A DNA stretch of 64,000 nt from JACDEA01 sp963742585 (GTDB lineage Bacteria > Actinomycetota > Acidimicrobiia > Acidimicrobiales > JACDEA01): positions 186,001 through 250,000 of the forward strand of contig CAVUMI010000009.1 in assembly GCA_963742585.1 (NCBI GenBank), written 5' to 3'. Shown one piece after another: positions 30,008-39,601 of the stretch; position 1 is the stretch's first letter; each line of letters starts with the position of its first letter. The translations under genes were made by a program, and so were the position numbers. The notes beneath the pieces were generated by a model, which had not been told where the DNA came from, did no database searches, and saw nothing but the letters and a program-made list of their open reading frames with translations.

Positions 30008-31171
30008 ATGCTGGCGTACCTGGGTGTGTTCGCGACGGCCGCGGTGGCTACCTGGCTGCTCGGGTTCCCGGTGCGGACCATCGCCGTGCGGGTCGGCGCG
30101 GTGGTGCCGCCCGGTCCGGACCGCGTCCACACCCGACCCTTGCCGACGCTGGGCGGCGCGGCCATGTTCCTCGCCTTCTTCGTCGCCATGTTCGTGGCCG
30201 CCCAGACCAAGCACTTCGCCCCCGTGTTCAACAGCTCGTCGGAGCCGATGGGGGTCATGTTGGCGGCCACGCTCATCTTCGGCGTGGGCGCGCTCGACGA
30301 CTTGCTCGAAGTGTCGCCGCCGGCCAAGTTCGCCGGCCAGGTACTGGCCGGGAGCGTCCTCTACTTCCTCGGCGTGTCGATGTTCTACTTCCGCATTCCA
30401 TTCGGCGACCTCTTCGTGCTGTCGCGTGACATCGCCCCGCTGGCCACTGTTCTGTGGGTCGCGGCGATCGCCAACGCGGTCAACCTGATCGATGGTCTCG
30501 ACGGCTTGGCCGCAGGGGTCGTGGGGATCGGCGCGCTCGCTTTCGCGGTGTACGGCGCGCGGCTGACCGACGCCGGACTGCTCACCCAGGACAACATCGG
30601 GCCGCTGATCGCGATCATCGCCTGCGGCGTTTGCGCGGGCTTCCTGCCCCACAACTTCCACCCAGCGCGGATCATGATGGGTGACTCCGGCGCGCTGTTC
30701 CTCGGTCTGCTCATGGCGACGAGCACGCTCGTGGTCGGAGGCCGGATCGACGACGCATTCAGTGGGCAGACGTACTTCTTCTATGCACCGCTGTTCATCC
30801 CGTTCTTCATCCTGGGCGTGCCGATCCTCGACACCGCATCGGCCACGATCCGACGCGCTATTCGCCGCACCGGCATCTCGCAGCGCGACACCGAGTCGCA
30901 CCTCCACTACCGGCTGATGCGGTTGGGCCACGGTCATCGCCGGTCGGTGGTCATCCTCTGGGGCTGGACAGCCATTCTCTCCGGCTTCGTCCTCTACCCG
31001 ACCTTCGCCAACAGCGGGAATCAGTTCATCCCGTTCGGCGTGGCCGCCCTCGGGCTCGCGTTGTACACCCTGTTCCACCCGGGGATCCGGCGTTCCAACG
31101 GCACCACGCCACCGGAAGGTGAGCCGGTGATCGTCGTCGCGGCCGACGCGCCGTCTGACCTCCGCGGTTAG
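30008..31171 (+). CDS. wecA: WecA/TagO-type undecaprenyl-phosphate GlcNAc-1-phosphate transferase
   Basis: Integral membrane enzyme of the MraY/WecA family that starts lipid-linked polysaccharide synthesis. 387 residues, intact, with about ten TM segments. PLPTLGGAAMFLAFF, FGVGALDDLLEVSPPAKFAGQ (DD motif), ANAVNLIDGLDGLAAG (NxxxxxDGxDG), IMMGDSGALFLG and the HLHYRLMRLGHGHRRS loop all fit WecA/TagO rather than MraY. The position just upstream of the atp operon is typical of actinobacteria. Nucleotide-sugar specificity is inferred from the family. Confidence 0.92.
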   Translation: MLAYLGVFATAAVATWLLGFPVRTIAVRVGAVVPPGPDRVHTRPLPTLGGAAMFLAFFVAMFVAAQTKHFAPVFNSSSEPMGVMLAATLIFGVGALDDLLEVSPPAKFAGQVLAGSVLYFLGVSMFYFRIPFGDLFVLSRDIAPLATVLWVAAIANAVNLIDGLDGLAAGVVGIGALAFAVYGARLTDAGLLTQDNIGPLIAIIACGVCAGFLPHNFHPARIMMGDSGALFLGLLMATSTLVVGGRIDDAFSGQTYFFYAPLFIPFFILGVPILDTASATIRRAIRRTGISQRDTESHLHYRLMRLGHGHRRSVVILWGWTAILSGFVLYPTFANSGNQFIPFGVAALGLALYTLFHPGIRRSNGTTPPEGEPVIVVAADAPSDLRG

Positions 31172-31195
31172 AGTCCCGCGGCCGCGATTTTGGGG

Positions 31196-31224
31196 TTGCA
31201 AACTTTGGGTTGAGGGCGTAGATT
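31196..31224 (+). promoter_or_regulatory. Candidate promoter of the atp operon
   Basis: TTGCAA (31196-31201) and TAGATT (31219-31224) are separated by 17 bases in an unusually AT-rich gap ahead of the first atp gene. Each matches four of six consensus positions for a housekeeping sigma factor. No start-site evidence. Confidence 0.4.
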
Positions 31225-31270
31225 GAGAATTGTTTCACAAGGTTCGTGAGACCAAAAAGAGGAGTTTGGG

Positions 31271-31537
31271 GTGGAGGAACTCGCGGCTCGTCGAGACTTG
31301 TACCAGGGTTTTGGCAATGCCCTGGGTCAAGCGTTCGAACTGGTCGGTGCGCCGATGCTGTTCGGCGTCGGTGGCCTCCTGCTCGACCGGTGGCTGGGCT
31401 GGTCCCCCGTCCTCACGATCATCTTCGGCTTGTGGGGCCTCGTCGGCGGCGTCCTCCGCATCTACTACGGCTACGTCGGCCGCATGAAGCGAGCACGAGC
31501 AGAATCGCCGTGGGCCCCAAAGTCAGGTGAAGCGTGA
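31271..31537 (+). CDS. AtpZ/AtpI-family membrane protein
   Basis: 88 residues, intact, GTG start 31271 with a gaggag ribosome site. An N-terminal YQGFGNALGQAFELVGAPMLF is followed by two TM segments (LFGVGGLLLDRWLGWSP and VLTIIFGLWGLVGGVLRIYY). This is the F0F1 ATPase-associated AtpZ type, thought to help c-ring assembly or Mg2+ uptake. It is first in the atp operon and its TGA overlaps the next GTG. Confidence 0.78.
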   Translation: MEELAARRDLYQGFGNALGQAFELVGAPMLFGVGGLLLDRWLGWSPVLTIIFGLWGLVGGVLRIYYGYVGRMKRARAESPWAPKSGEA

Positions 31538-31966
31538 GCGATCTCGCCGACCACCGCCGTCCCTGACGTCGAGCGCCAGATCGTGGCGGACATGGCCCGC
31601 CGCGCTGCCTTCGCCGCGCCGCTGATCGTCGCTGCGGCCGCCCTCGTGTGGGGCGGGCGCGGTGCGCTCTCCGCGCTCTACGCGCTGGCGATCGTCCTCA
31701 TCAACTTCGCGCTCTCGGCCGCGGTCCTCACCCGCGCCACCAAGCTGTCGCCGAACGCAACCATGGCCGCGGTCCTGGGCGGCTTCCTGGTCCGCATGAT
31801 CCTCGTGGCCGTAGCCATCGCCGTCGTCAACGACGCCGGCTGGGTGAGCCGCATGCCGCTCGGGATCACCGTGGTCGGCACCCACCTCGGGCTTCTCATC
31901 TGGGAGGCCAAGTTCTTGTCCGTCTCGCTCGCGTTCCCCGCGCTGAAGCCGAAGGGAGGGGCGTGA
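31534..31966 (+). CDS. atpI: ATP synthase subunit I-like membrane protein
   Basis: GTG 31534 opens MSDLAD; past an indel near 31560 it continues VPDVERQIVADMARRAAFAAP. Four TM segments are visible (LIVAAAALVWGG, LYALAIVLINFALSAAV, MAAVLGGFLVRMILVAVAIAVV and GITVVGTHLGLLIWEAKFL). About 143 residues. Placement between the AtpZ-type gene and atpB is that of the AtpI assembly factor. Its TGA overlaps the atpB ATG. Confidence 0.7.
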
Positions 31967-32708
31967 TGTTGCTCGCCCTCGAGTTCCCGCCTGTCAGCCA
32001 CCTGGTCGAATGGCCGGCGATCTGGGGCAGCGGTGCTCTGGCCATCAACAAGGTCGTCCTGCAGATGTTCCTTGCTGCGATCCTCGTGAGCGCGTTCTAC
32101 ATCGTCGCCGGTCGCCAGCGGAGGCTGGTGCCCACCGGCGTCGCAGAACATGGCCGAGTCGGCCGTCGAGCTGGTGCAGAACGGCATCATCATGCAGACC
32201 ATCGGGCCCGACGGGATGCGGTACACGCCCTACCTGCTCACGCTGTTCAGCTTCATCCTGGCGTGCAACCTGATCGGCCTTCTCCCTGGCCTCCAGATGC
32301 CGGTCATGGCGCGCTTCGCGCTCCCGGTGTTCATGGCTCTGGTGACCTACTTCATCTACAACATCGTCGGCATCATCAAGCAAGGTCCGCTCAAGTACCT
32401 CAAGAACGTCATGTTCATGCCCGGCGTTCCCAAAGGGATGTACGTGCTGCTGACGCCGATCGAGACGGCGTCCACTTCATCATTCAGCCGTTCTCGCTCG
32501 CCCTACGACTCTTCGCCAACCTGCTCGCCGGTCACCTCATCCTCGTGACCTTCGCCGTCCTCACCACCGCGCTGTGGGAGGCCACCAAGGTTGGGTTCGT
32601 CCTGCCGTTCGCACTGCTTGTCGCCTTGACCGGCTTCGAACTGCTGGTTGCGGTCCTGCAGGCCTACATCTTCACAATTCTCTCGGCCGTGTACATCAGT
32701 CGAGCTAG
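31966..32708 (+). CDS. atpB: ATP synthase F0 subunit a
   Basis: Proton-channel stator. MLLALEFPPVSHLVEWPAIW then, past an indel near 32140, NMAESAVELVQNGIIMQTIG, PYLLTLFSFILACNLIGLLPG and FIYNIVGIIKQGPLKYLKNV. Past an indel near 32470 the key helix reads IIQPFSLALRLFANLLAGHLI, with the essential Arg in LALRLFAN, and it ends VLQAYIFTILSAVYIS. About 250 residues. The exact stop is uncertain: a TAG at 32706-32708 is reached only with one more frame change; otherwise the frame runs into atpE. Confidence 0.92.
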
Positions 32709-32735
32709 TCACCCCGAACCACTCAAGGAGAAAGA

Positions 32736-33013
32736 ATGCTGTTGTATCTGCTGGCCCGCTGGCCATCTTTGCCGAGCAGGACGCAGGCGAACTTGTCGAG
32801 GGCCTGACTGCCGTCGGGCGAGGCATCGTCTATGGCGGCGCCGCCATCGGGCCGGGTATTGGCATCGGCATCGTGGTGGGCAACGCCATCACCGCGATGG
32901 CTCGCCAGCCCGAGGCCGCCGGCATGGTGCGGACCACGATGTTCCTCGGCATCGCGTTCACCGAAGCGCTCGCGCTCTTCGGGTTCGTTCTTGCCTTCAT
33001 CATCTGCGGTTAG
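32736..33013 (+). CDS. atpE: ATP synthase F0 subunit c
   Basis: Ion-binding rotor ring. MLLYLLA, then past an indel near 32755 LAIFAEQDAGELVEGLTAVG, the first helix IVYGGAAIGPGIGIGIVVGNAI, the loop ARQPEAAG and the second helix MFLGIAFTEALALFGFVLAF with the ion-carrying Glu. About 92 residues. The loop replaces the more usual RQP-E pattern intact. A ribosome site (aaggag) lies seven bases before the ATG. Confidence 0.93.
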
Positions 33014-33024
33014 GGAGGAGAACC

Positions 33025-33671
33025 ATGCGGATCGACGCGTCATCGCGGCGCTGGGCATCGCACTTGGGTTTGCGCTGCTCCCGGCCACCGCGGCTTCGGC
33101 GGAGCCGAGAGACCACGCGGCCGAGGAGTGCATCCACCTGCTCGAGGACGGCGGGAAGGCGGAGGACTGCCACGAGTCGCCCAACCTCATCCTTCCGGCC
33201 ACCAACGAGCTGTTCTGGGGCGGCCTGGCCTTCATCCTCGTCTTCGGCTTGCTGGCCAAGGTCGGCTACCCGGCGGTCAAGAAGGCGATGGAGGACCGCT
33301 CCAACAAGATCCGCGAAAGCCTCGACGAGTCGGAGCGCTCGAAGACCGAGGCGCAGAGCATTTTGGAGGAGTACCAGCGCCAGCTGGCCGATGCCCGCAG
33401 CGAAGCCAACCGGATCATCGAGGAAGCCAGGCAGACCGCCGACCAGTTGCGGCGTGACCTCGTCGCCCGGGCCGAGCAGGAGGCGCAGGAGCTGCGCCAG
33501 CGCACGCAGGAGGACATCCTCGCCGCACAGCAGCGGGCGCTGGCCGACCTTCAGGCCCAGGTCCGGGATCTCACGATCGATCTCGCCGAGAAGGTCGTTG
33601 GTCGTCAGCTCGACCGGGAGACCAACCGGGCCCTCATCGACAGCTACATCGCGGAGCTGGAGTCGACCTAA
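33025..33671 (+). CDS. atpF: ATP synthase F0 subunit b
   Basis: Peripheral stalk. ATG 33025, an indel near 33035, then a signal-like IAALGIALGFALLPATAASA and an unusual periplasmic-looking insert with two Cys (EECIHLLEDGGKAEDCHES) before the TM helix FWGGLAFILVFGLLAKVGY. A long charged coiled coil follows (SNKIRESLDESERSK to DLAEKVVGRQLD). About 215 residues. The N-terminal extension with its cysteine pair is longer than in the E. coli protein; similar extensions occur in actinobacteria. TAA overlaps the atpH ATG. Confidence 0.92.
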
Positions 33672-34206
33672 TGGCCGACGACGAGCTGATCAACGCGTAC
33701 GCCGATGCGCTCTTCGAGGTGGCGCGGGCCGAAGGCTCGCTGGGCCGCGTCGAGGACGAGCTGTTCTCGGTGGCCCGCACCATCGAGACCAACGACGCTT
33801 TGCGGAACGCGCTCACCGATCAGGTTTTGCCGATCGAGCGGCGCCTCGGGATCGTCGAGGACCTCCTCGGCGGCCGGGCGTCGTCGGCGACCACAGCCTC
33901 CCTGGTCAGCTTCGTCATCGGCGCGGGCCGGGCCCGCGACCTTTCCAAGATCATCGACCGGCTGGTCGAGAAGGCGGCTGAGTCGCGCAGCGAGGAAGTG
34001 GCCGAGGTTCGCACGCGCGATGCCGTCTCGATGACGATCAGCGGCAGCGCCTCGCCGCCGCGCTCAGCAAGCACACCGGCAAAAAGGTGTCGCTCAAAGT
34101 CATCGTCGACCCGTCGATCCTCGGCGGGGTCGTAGCCCAGATCGGCGACACCGTTATCGACGGCAGCATCCGCCGCCGTCTGGAACAACTGAAGGAAAGC
34201 CTCTGA
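33671..34206 (+). CDS. atpH: ATP synthase F1 subunit delta
   Basis: Connects F1 to the peripheral stalk. MADDELINAYADALFEVARA begins the N-terminal six-helix domain; past an indel near 34020 the C-terminal part reads LAAALSKHTGKKVSLKVIVD, ILGGVVAQIGDTVIDGSIRRRLEQL. About 178 residues. It is coupled to atpF by a one-base stop-start overlap. Confidence 0.92.
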
Positions 34207-34365
34207 TGAAATCGCCTCGCAAGCAGAGCTTGCTCGGCGAACTATCGGAGCTCCGGCCGACCGGCAATGCCGGCACGGCCCCCGCACTGTCTTCTCCGCA
34301 GGCCGCTGGAGGAGCGCCTTGGGCGCTTCGAGCAGCCGCCTGCATGACTGAAGGATTGGCTCTAG
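34207..34365. other. 159-base non-coding gap between atpH and atpA
   Basis: All other atp junctions here are overlaps or gaps under 60 bases. A 55-codon frame from the ATG at 34206 exists but has no recognisable protein character and ends inside atpA, so it is not called. The gap may hold an mRNA structure or processing site; none was defined. Confidence 0.4.
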
Positions 34366-35909
34366 ATGTCTGACGCTGGCACGTTCACGCTCGACTCATC
34401 CGATATTGCCGCGGCACTGCGCAAGCGGCTCGAGGGCTTCACACCGAACCTGGTCGAGGCCGAGGTCGGCCGCGTCATCGAAGTCGGCGACGGCATCGCC
34501 CGGGTCTCCGGGCTTCCGAACGCCGCGGTCAACGAGCTGCTCGAGTTCGAGGGTGGCGTCATCGGCATCGCCCTGAACCTGGACGAGGAGTCGATCGGTA
34601 CCGTCATCCTCGGCGAGGTCAAGCACATCGAGGAGGGCCAGCCGGTCAAGGCCACCGGCCGCATCCTGGAGATTCCCGTCGGCGACGGCCTCCTCGGTCG
34701 CGTTGTCAACCCGCTCGGCGAACCGCTCGACGGCAAGGGCCCCATTCCGCAGGACACCATCCGCCGCGTCGAGATCCAGGCGCCCGGCGTCGTCGACCGT
34801 CAGCCGGTGAAGGAGCCGCTCCAGACCGGCATCAAGGTCATCGACTCGATGACGCCGATCGGTCGGGGTCAGCGCGAGTTGATCATCGGCGACCGCAAGA
34901 CGGGCAAGACCGCCGTCGCGATCGACACGATCATCAACCAGAAGGGCCTCGGCGTTAAGTGCATTTACGTCGCCGCCGGCCAAAAGGCATCCACCGTCGC
35001 CGAACTCGTCGCCACCCTCGAGGCCGCCGGCGCCATGGAGTACACGGTCGTCGTGAACGCGCCGGCTGACGACCCGGCGCCGTTCAAGTACCTCGCGCCG
35101 TACTCCGGCTGCGCCATCGGCCAGCACTGGATGGAGAACAGCGAGCACGCGCTGGTGGTCTACGACGACCTCTCCAAGCAGGCCGAGGCCTACCGAGCCA
35201 TGTCGCTGCTGCTCCGTCGTCCTCCGGGCCGTGAGGCGTATCCCGGCGACGTCTTCTATCTCCACAGCCGCCTCCTCGAGCGGGCGGCCAAGCTGTCGGA
35301 CGCGCTCGGTGCCGGCTCGCTCACCGCGCTGCCGATCATCGAGACCAAGGCGGGCGACATCTCGGCGTACATCCCGACCAACGTGATCTCGATCACCGAC
35401 GGTCAGATCTTCCTCGACCTCGACCTGTTCAACTCCGGCGTCCGCCCGGCCATGAACGTGGGTACGAGCGTCAGCCGGGTCGGCGGCAACGCGCAGATCA
35501 AGGCCATGAAGTCGGTGTCGGGCGGTCTCAAGCTCGACCTGGCCAACTTCCGCGAACTGGAGGCCTTCGCCAGCTTCGGCGCCGAACTCGACAAGGCGTC
35601 GCAGAATCTCATCGACCGCGGCCGTCGCCTGGTCGAACTCCTCAAGCAGTCGAACGGCAGCCCGCTACCGGTTGAGGAGCAGGTCGTGTCGATCTCGGCC
35701 GGCGTGGGTGGCTTCCTCGACGATCTCCCCATCGAGGACGTTCGCCGCTTCGAGAACGAGCTGCTCGAGATATGTGCGGACGCGCCACGCCGACGTCGCT
35801 CGACTCGATCCGCGGGGGCGACTACGACGAGGAGCAGCTGCGCGGGTTCATCACCCAGTTCAAAGAGCTCTTCGAGCCTTCGAAGAAGGCCGAAAGTACC
35901 GAGGCGTAA
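34366..35909 (+). CDS. atpA: ATP synthase F1 subunit alpha
   Basis: Non-catalytic nucleotide-binding subunit. N-terminal beta-barrel (VGRVIEVGDGIARVSGLPNA), P-loop LIIGDRKTGKTAVAIDTI, YVAAGQKASTVAELVATL, VYDDLSKQAEAYRAMSLLL and the family signature region PAMNVGTSVSRVGG. An indel near 35775 shifts the C-terminus, which then reads DSIRGGDYDEEQLRGFITQ and ends at TAA 35909. About 514 residues. Confidence 0.97.
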
Positions 35910-35917
35910 GGCGAGCC

Positions 35918-36891
35918 GTGGCTGGAGGTAAGGAGCGCGTCCTCCGTCGGCGCATCAAGAGCGTCGAGTCGACGAAGAAGATCACGCGCGCCATGGAACT
36001 GATTTCCGCGTCGCGGATCGTCAAAGCGCAACAGCGGGTAGCTGCGGCCCGTCCGTACAGCGAGCAGATCACCGAGGTCATCCGGAATCTGGCCAAGGCC
36101 GGCGCGGGCAAGAGCCACCCGCTCCTTTCCGAACGCGAGACCGTCAGCAAGGTCGGCATCGTCGTTATCGCCGCCGACCGCGGGCTGGCCGGTGGCTATA
36201 ACTCCGCGGTCATCCGCGCCGCCGAACGCTAACTCAAGGAGCATCAGGCGCAGGGCCGCGACTACTCGCTGATGCTGGTCGGCAAGAAGGCGGCAGACTA
36301 CTTCCGCTTCCGCGGCTACCGGGTCGACGCTTTGTTCAAGGGCATGACCGATCAGCCGCGTTACGAAGACGCCCGGCAGGTCGCTGAAGAAGTGATGACC
36401 CGGTTCAACGAGGGCGACGTCGACCTCGTTGAACTGGCGTACACGCAGTTCCTCTCACTCGGGTCGCAGGTCGTCCGCATGCGCCAGTTCGTTCCGATCG
36501 AAGCGGCGGGCATCACCGAGGACACCCACGCCAGCGGCGACGGTGTGCAAGCCGACTACGAGTACGAGCCCGACCCTGAAGCAATCCTCGACAAGCTGCT
36601 GCCCCGTTACGCCGAGGCCCGTTTGTTCGCTGCGATGCTCGACGCCTCAGCGTCGGAACACGCCGCCCGTCAGCGGGCGATGAAGTCGGCCACCGACAAC
36701 GCCGAGGAACTCATCAAGGTGGTCGCCCGCCAGATGAACCGCGCCCGCCAGGAATCGATCACCAACGAGATCATGGAGATCGTCGGCGGGGCCGAGGCGC
36801 TCGCCCAAGCCGCATCCGGGTCCGAGGACATCCTCGTCGACCATCCCTTCGCCCGAAGCTGTTTGCTGATCACACAGGAGCACCATCATGA
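35918..36891 (+). CDS. atpG: ATP synthase F1 subunit gamma, with in-frame TAA
   Basis: Central rotor stalk. GTG 35918: MAGGKERVLRRRIKSVESTK, KITRAMELISASRIVKAQQR and VVIAADRGLAGGYNSAVIR. An in-frame TAA at 36230-36232 interrupts the ORF, in contrast to the indels elsewhere. The same frame resumes directly (LKEHQAQGRDYSLMLVGKKA), so the TAA probably stands for a Glu codon (GAA) altered by one base. It continues LAYTQFLSLGSQVVRMRQFV and the C-terminal helix RARQESITNEIMEIVGGAEAL. A late indel hides the true end; a TGA overlapping the atpD ATG fits best. About 320 residues. Confidence 0.92.
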
Positions 36892-38334
36892 GCAGCCACC
36901 GCTGAAGCCCCGGAGACCACGCTGAAGGATGGGCGCATCGTCGCCATCGTCGGCCCGGTGGTCGACGTCGAGTTCCCGCCGGATTCCCTTCCCGAGCTCA
37001 ACGGCGCGGTGGAGTTCGACACGGACGTCGAGGGCACGATCACGACCATCACCGCCGAGGTCGCCCAGCACATCGGCGACGGTCGCGTGCGGTGCATCTG
37101 CCTCAAGCCCACCGACGGCCTCACCCGCGGTACCGCCGTCCGTAACCTCGGGCGCGGTCTGACCGTGCCGGTGGGCAACGCCACCCTCGGCCACGTGTTC
37201 AACGTCATCGGCGAGCCGCTCGACACGCGGGGCGAACCCATCGAAGGCCTCGACGAGCGCTGGGAGATCCACCGTCACGCGCCGGCCTTCCAGGACCTCG
37301 ACCCCGAGACCAAGATGTTCGAGACCGGCCTCAAGGTCGTCGACCTCCTGGCCCCTTACCGGCAGGGCGGCAAGATCGGCCTGTTCGGCGGGGCCGGCGT
37401 GGGTAAGACCGTCATGATCCAGGAAATGATCATCCGGGTCGCCAAGCAGCATGGCGGCGTGTCGGTGTTCGCGGGCGTCGGCGAGCGCACGCGTGAAGGC
37501 AACGACCTGTGGTTGGAAATGGCGGAGTCGGGCGTGCTCGCCAACACCGCGCTCGTCTACGGCCAGATGGACGAACCGCCCGGCGTTCGCCTGCGGGTAG
37601 CGCTCGGCGCCCTCACGATGGCCGAGTACTTCCGCGACGTGCAGAACCAGGACGTGCTGCTCTTCATCGACAACATCTTCCGATTCACCCAGGCCGGCTC
37701 GGAGGTCTCGACGCTGCTCGGTCGCATGCCTTCGGCCGTGGGCTACCAGCCGACCCTGGCCGACGAGATGGGCGAGCTGCAGGAGCGGATCACGTCGGTG
37801 CGCGGCCGATCCGTCACCTCACTCCAAGCCGTCTTCGTACCGGCCGACGACTACACCGACCCGGCACCGTTCACCGCGTTCACCCACTTCGACGCCACGA
37901 CCAACCTCGACCGCGGCGTGTTCGCCAAGGGCATCTTCCCGGCGGTCGATCCGCTGGCGTCGACCTCCAACATCCTGCAACCCAACGTCGTCGGCGAGCG
38001 GCACTACCGAGTCGCCTTCCGCGTTCTCCAGGGACTGCAGCGCTACAAGGAGCTCCAGGACATCATCGCCATCCTCGGCATCGACGAGCTCACGGAAGAG
38101 GACAAGCTCCTCGTGCAGCGGGCCCGCAAGATCGAGAAGTTCCTCGGCCAGCCGATGTACGCGGGGGAGCCCTTCACCGGAATCCCGGGCACCAACGTCC
38201 CGGCCGAGGAATCCGTCGAGGCTTTCGAGAAGCTGGTCGACGGCGAGTTCGACGACATCCCCGAGCAGGCTTTCGTCGCGGTTGGCGGCATCGACGATCT
38301 CATGGCCAAAGCGAAGACGCTGTCCGAGGCCTGA
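36888..38334 (+). CDS. atpD: ATP synthase F1 subunit beta
   Basis: Catalytic subunit. ATG 36888, an early indel near 36900, then GRIVAIVGPVVDVEFPPDSL, the P-loop IGLFGGAGVGKTVMIQEMII, VGERTREGNDLWLEM, the Walker B LLFIDNIFRFTQAGSEVS and the family signature PAVDPLASTSNIL. It ends AVGGIDDLMAKAKTLSEA. About 480 residues; the rest of the frame is clean. Its TGA overlaps the atpC ATG. Confidence 0.97.
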
Positions 38335-38717
38335 TGCAGGTCGAACTCGTCAGCCCGGAGCGGATCCTCTTCTCAGGCGAAGCCGAGATGGTCATTCTGC
38401 GCGCCGCCGGCGGGGATATCGCCTTCCTTGAGAACCACGCGCCGTTCCTCGGTGCGGTCGACATCGGCGCCGTCCGCATTCTGCGTGAGGGCCAGCCCGA
38501 CGAGCGGGCCGCCGTCCACGGGGGATTTGTCGAGGTCCGTGACAACCGGGTGATCATCCTCTCCGACGTTGCCGAACTGGCTAGCCAGATCGACGTCGAG
38601 CGGGCGCGGGCGTCCAAGGCCCGCGCCGAGGAAGAGATGCGGTCCGACCACGACGCTGAGGTCGAAGCGGCCCTGCGCCGTGCGCAAGTGCGTCTCGAGG
38701 TCTCGGGCAGCCCGTAG
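38334..38717 (+). CDS. atpC: ATP synthase F1 subunit epsilon
   Basis: 127 residues, intact. MQVELVSPERILFSGEAEMV, GDIAFLENHAPFLGAVDIGAVRI and VHGGFVEVRDNRVIILSDVAE form the N-terminal beta sandwich. A C-terminal helical pair is present (QIDVERARASKARAEEEM), so the inhibitory helix may be functional. Overlaps atpD by one base. It is followed after two bases by a 2H/GNAT gene. Confidence 0.95.
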   Translation: MQVELVSPERILFSGEAEMVILRAAGGDIAFLENHAPFLGAVDIGAVRILREGQPDERAAVHGGFVEVRDNRVIILSDVAELASQIDVERARASKARAEEEMRSDHDAEVEAALRRAQVRLEVSGSP

Positions 38718-38719
38718 CA

Positions 38720-39568
38720 ATGGCCCGGCACCGACTCGGCGTCGCGCTGCTGTTCGACGCCGGGGTCACCGGCGAGATCAACGGGCTTCGCCGCGCGCTC
38801 GGCGAGCCTGACATCGGCAAGATCCCGCCCCACCTCACGCTCGCGCCTCCGATCAACACGCGTGACCTGGCCGAGGCGGAGCGAGTGGTGCGGGCTGGCG
38901 CGGCAGCGAGCCATCCAATGGTCCTCGAGCTGGGTCCGGTGGCGACTTTCCTGCCAGACAACCCGGTGGCCTACCTCCAGGTGAACGGTGACATCGAGCG
39001 GCTCCACCAGCTGCGCGACGCGATCTTCGTACCCCCCTTCGAGCGTGACCTGACCTGGCCCTACGTCCCGCACGTCACCATCGCCGACGGGATCGATCCC
39101 CCGCGCATCGCTGCGGCACCGGCGGTCCTCGCGTCGTTCCGAGAGATCGTCAAGGTGCGGGCCGTATATCTGCTCGAGGAGCAGGGACAGGTGTGGGCCC
39201 CGATCGCCGGCTTCCAGTTGGGGCCGCCGGCGGTGATCGGGCGGGGCGGCCAACCCATCGAGCTCGACGTGGTCGAGGGCGAGATGAGCGTCAACATCAT
39301 CGCCCGCCGCGATGGCGAAGCGGTCGGGCGGGCCACGGCGTGGCGCCGGGCCACGCATGCCTGGCTGCGGCGGCTCGTCGTCGCCGAGTCCGAGCGCAGC
39401 GAGGGCGTCGGCGGCCACCTGCTGGCCGCGGTGCAATCGTGGGCGGCTGATCGTGGCGCAACCGTGATCGAATTCGACCTCGGGGTCGACGTCGATGCCG
39501 CGGCCGAGGCGTTTCTGCGCCGGCACGGTTGGCAGCCGGGCCCCGGACGCCTCCAGCGACGCCTCTAA
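38720..39568 (+). CDS. 2H phosphoesterase-GNAT fusion protein
   Basis: 282 residues, intact. The N-terminal half is a 2'-5' RNA ligase/2H phosphoesterase: PPHLTLAPPINTRD and PYVPHVTIADGIDPP give the two HxT motifs about 80 residues apart. The C-terminal ~100 residues resemble a GNAT acetyltransferase: RRLVVAESERSEGVGGHLLAAV (acyl-CoA loop) and AEAFLRRHGWQPGPGRLQR. Both active sites look complete. It starts two bases after atpC and is thus probably cotranscribed with ATP synthase. The substrates are unknown; RNA 2',3'-cyclic phosphate is typical for the first domain. Confidence 0.78.
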   Translation: MARHRLGVALLFDAGVTGEINGLRRALGEPDIGKIPPHLTLAPPINTRDLAEAERVVRAGAAASHPMVLELGPVATFLPDNPVAYLQVNGDIERLHQLRDAIFVPPFERDLTWPYVPHVTIADGIDPPRIAAAPAVLASFREIVKVRAVYLLEEQGQVWAPIAGFQLGPPAVIGRGGQPIELDVVEGEMSVNIIARRDGEAVGRATAWRRATHAWLRRLVVAESERSEGVGGHLLAAVQSWAADRGATVIEFDLGVDVDAAAEAFLRRHGWQPGPGRLQRRL

Positions 39569-39601
39569 ATCGGCACTGGCAATAAGTAGTGTCCGTCGGC
39601 G

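Noticed and set aside
34206..34373. Small gene between atpH and atpA
   Set aside because: The 55-codon frame has no recognisable protein features and its end overlaps the atpA start; kept as non-coding.
36230..36232. Stop-codon recoding (TAA read as Glu)
   Set aside because: TAA ends atpA, atpF and the mutase gene normally, and no recoding signal was seen; base error is simpler.
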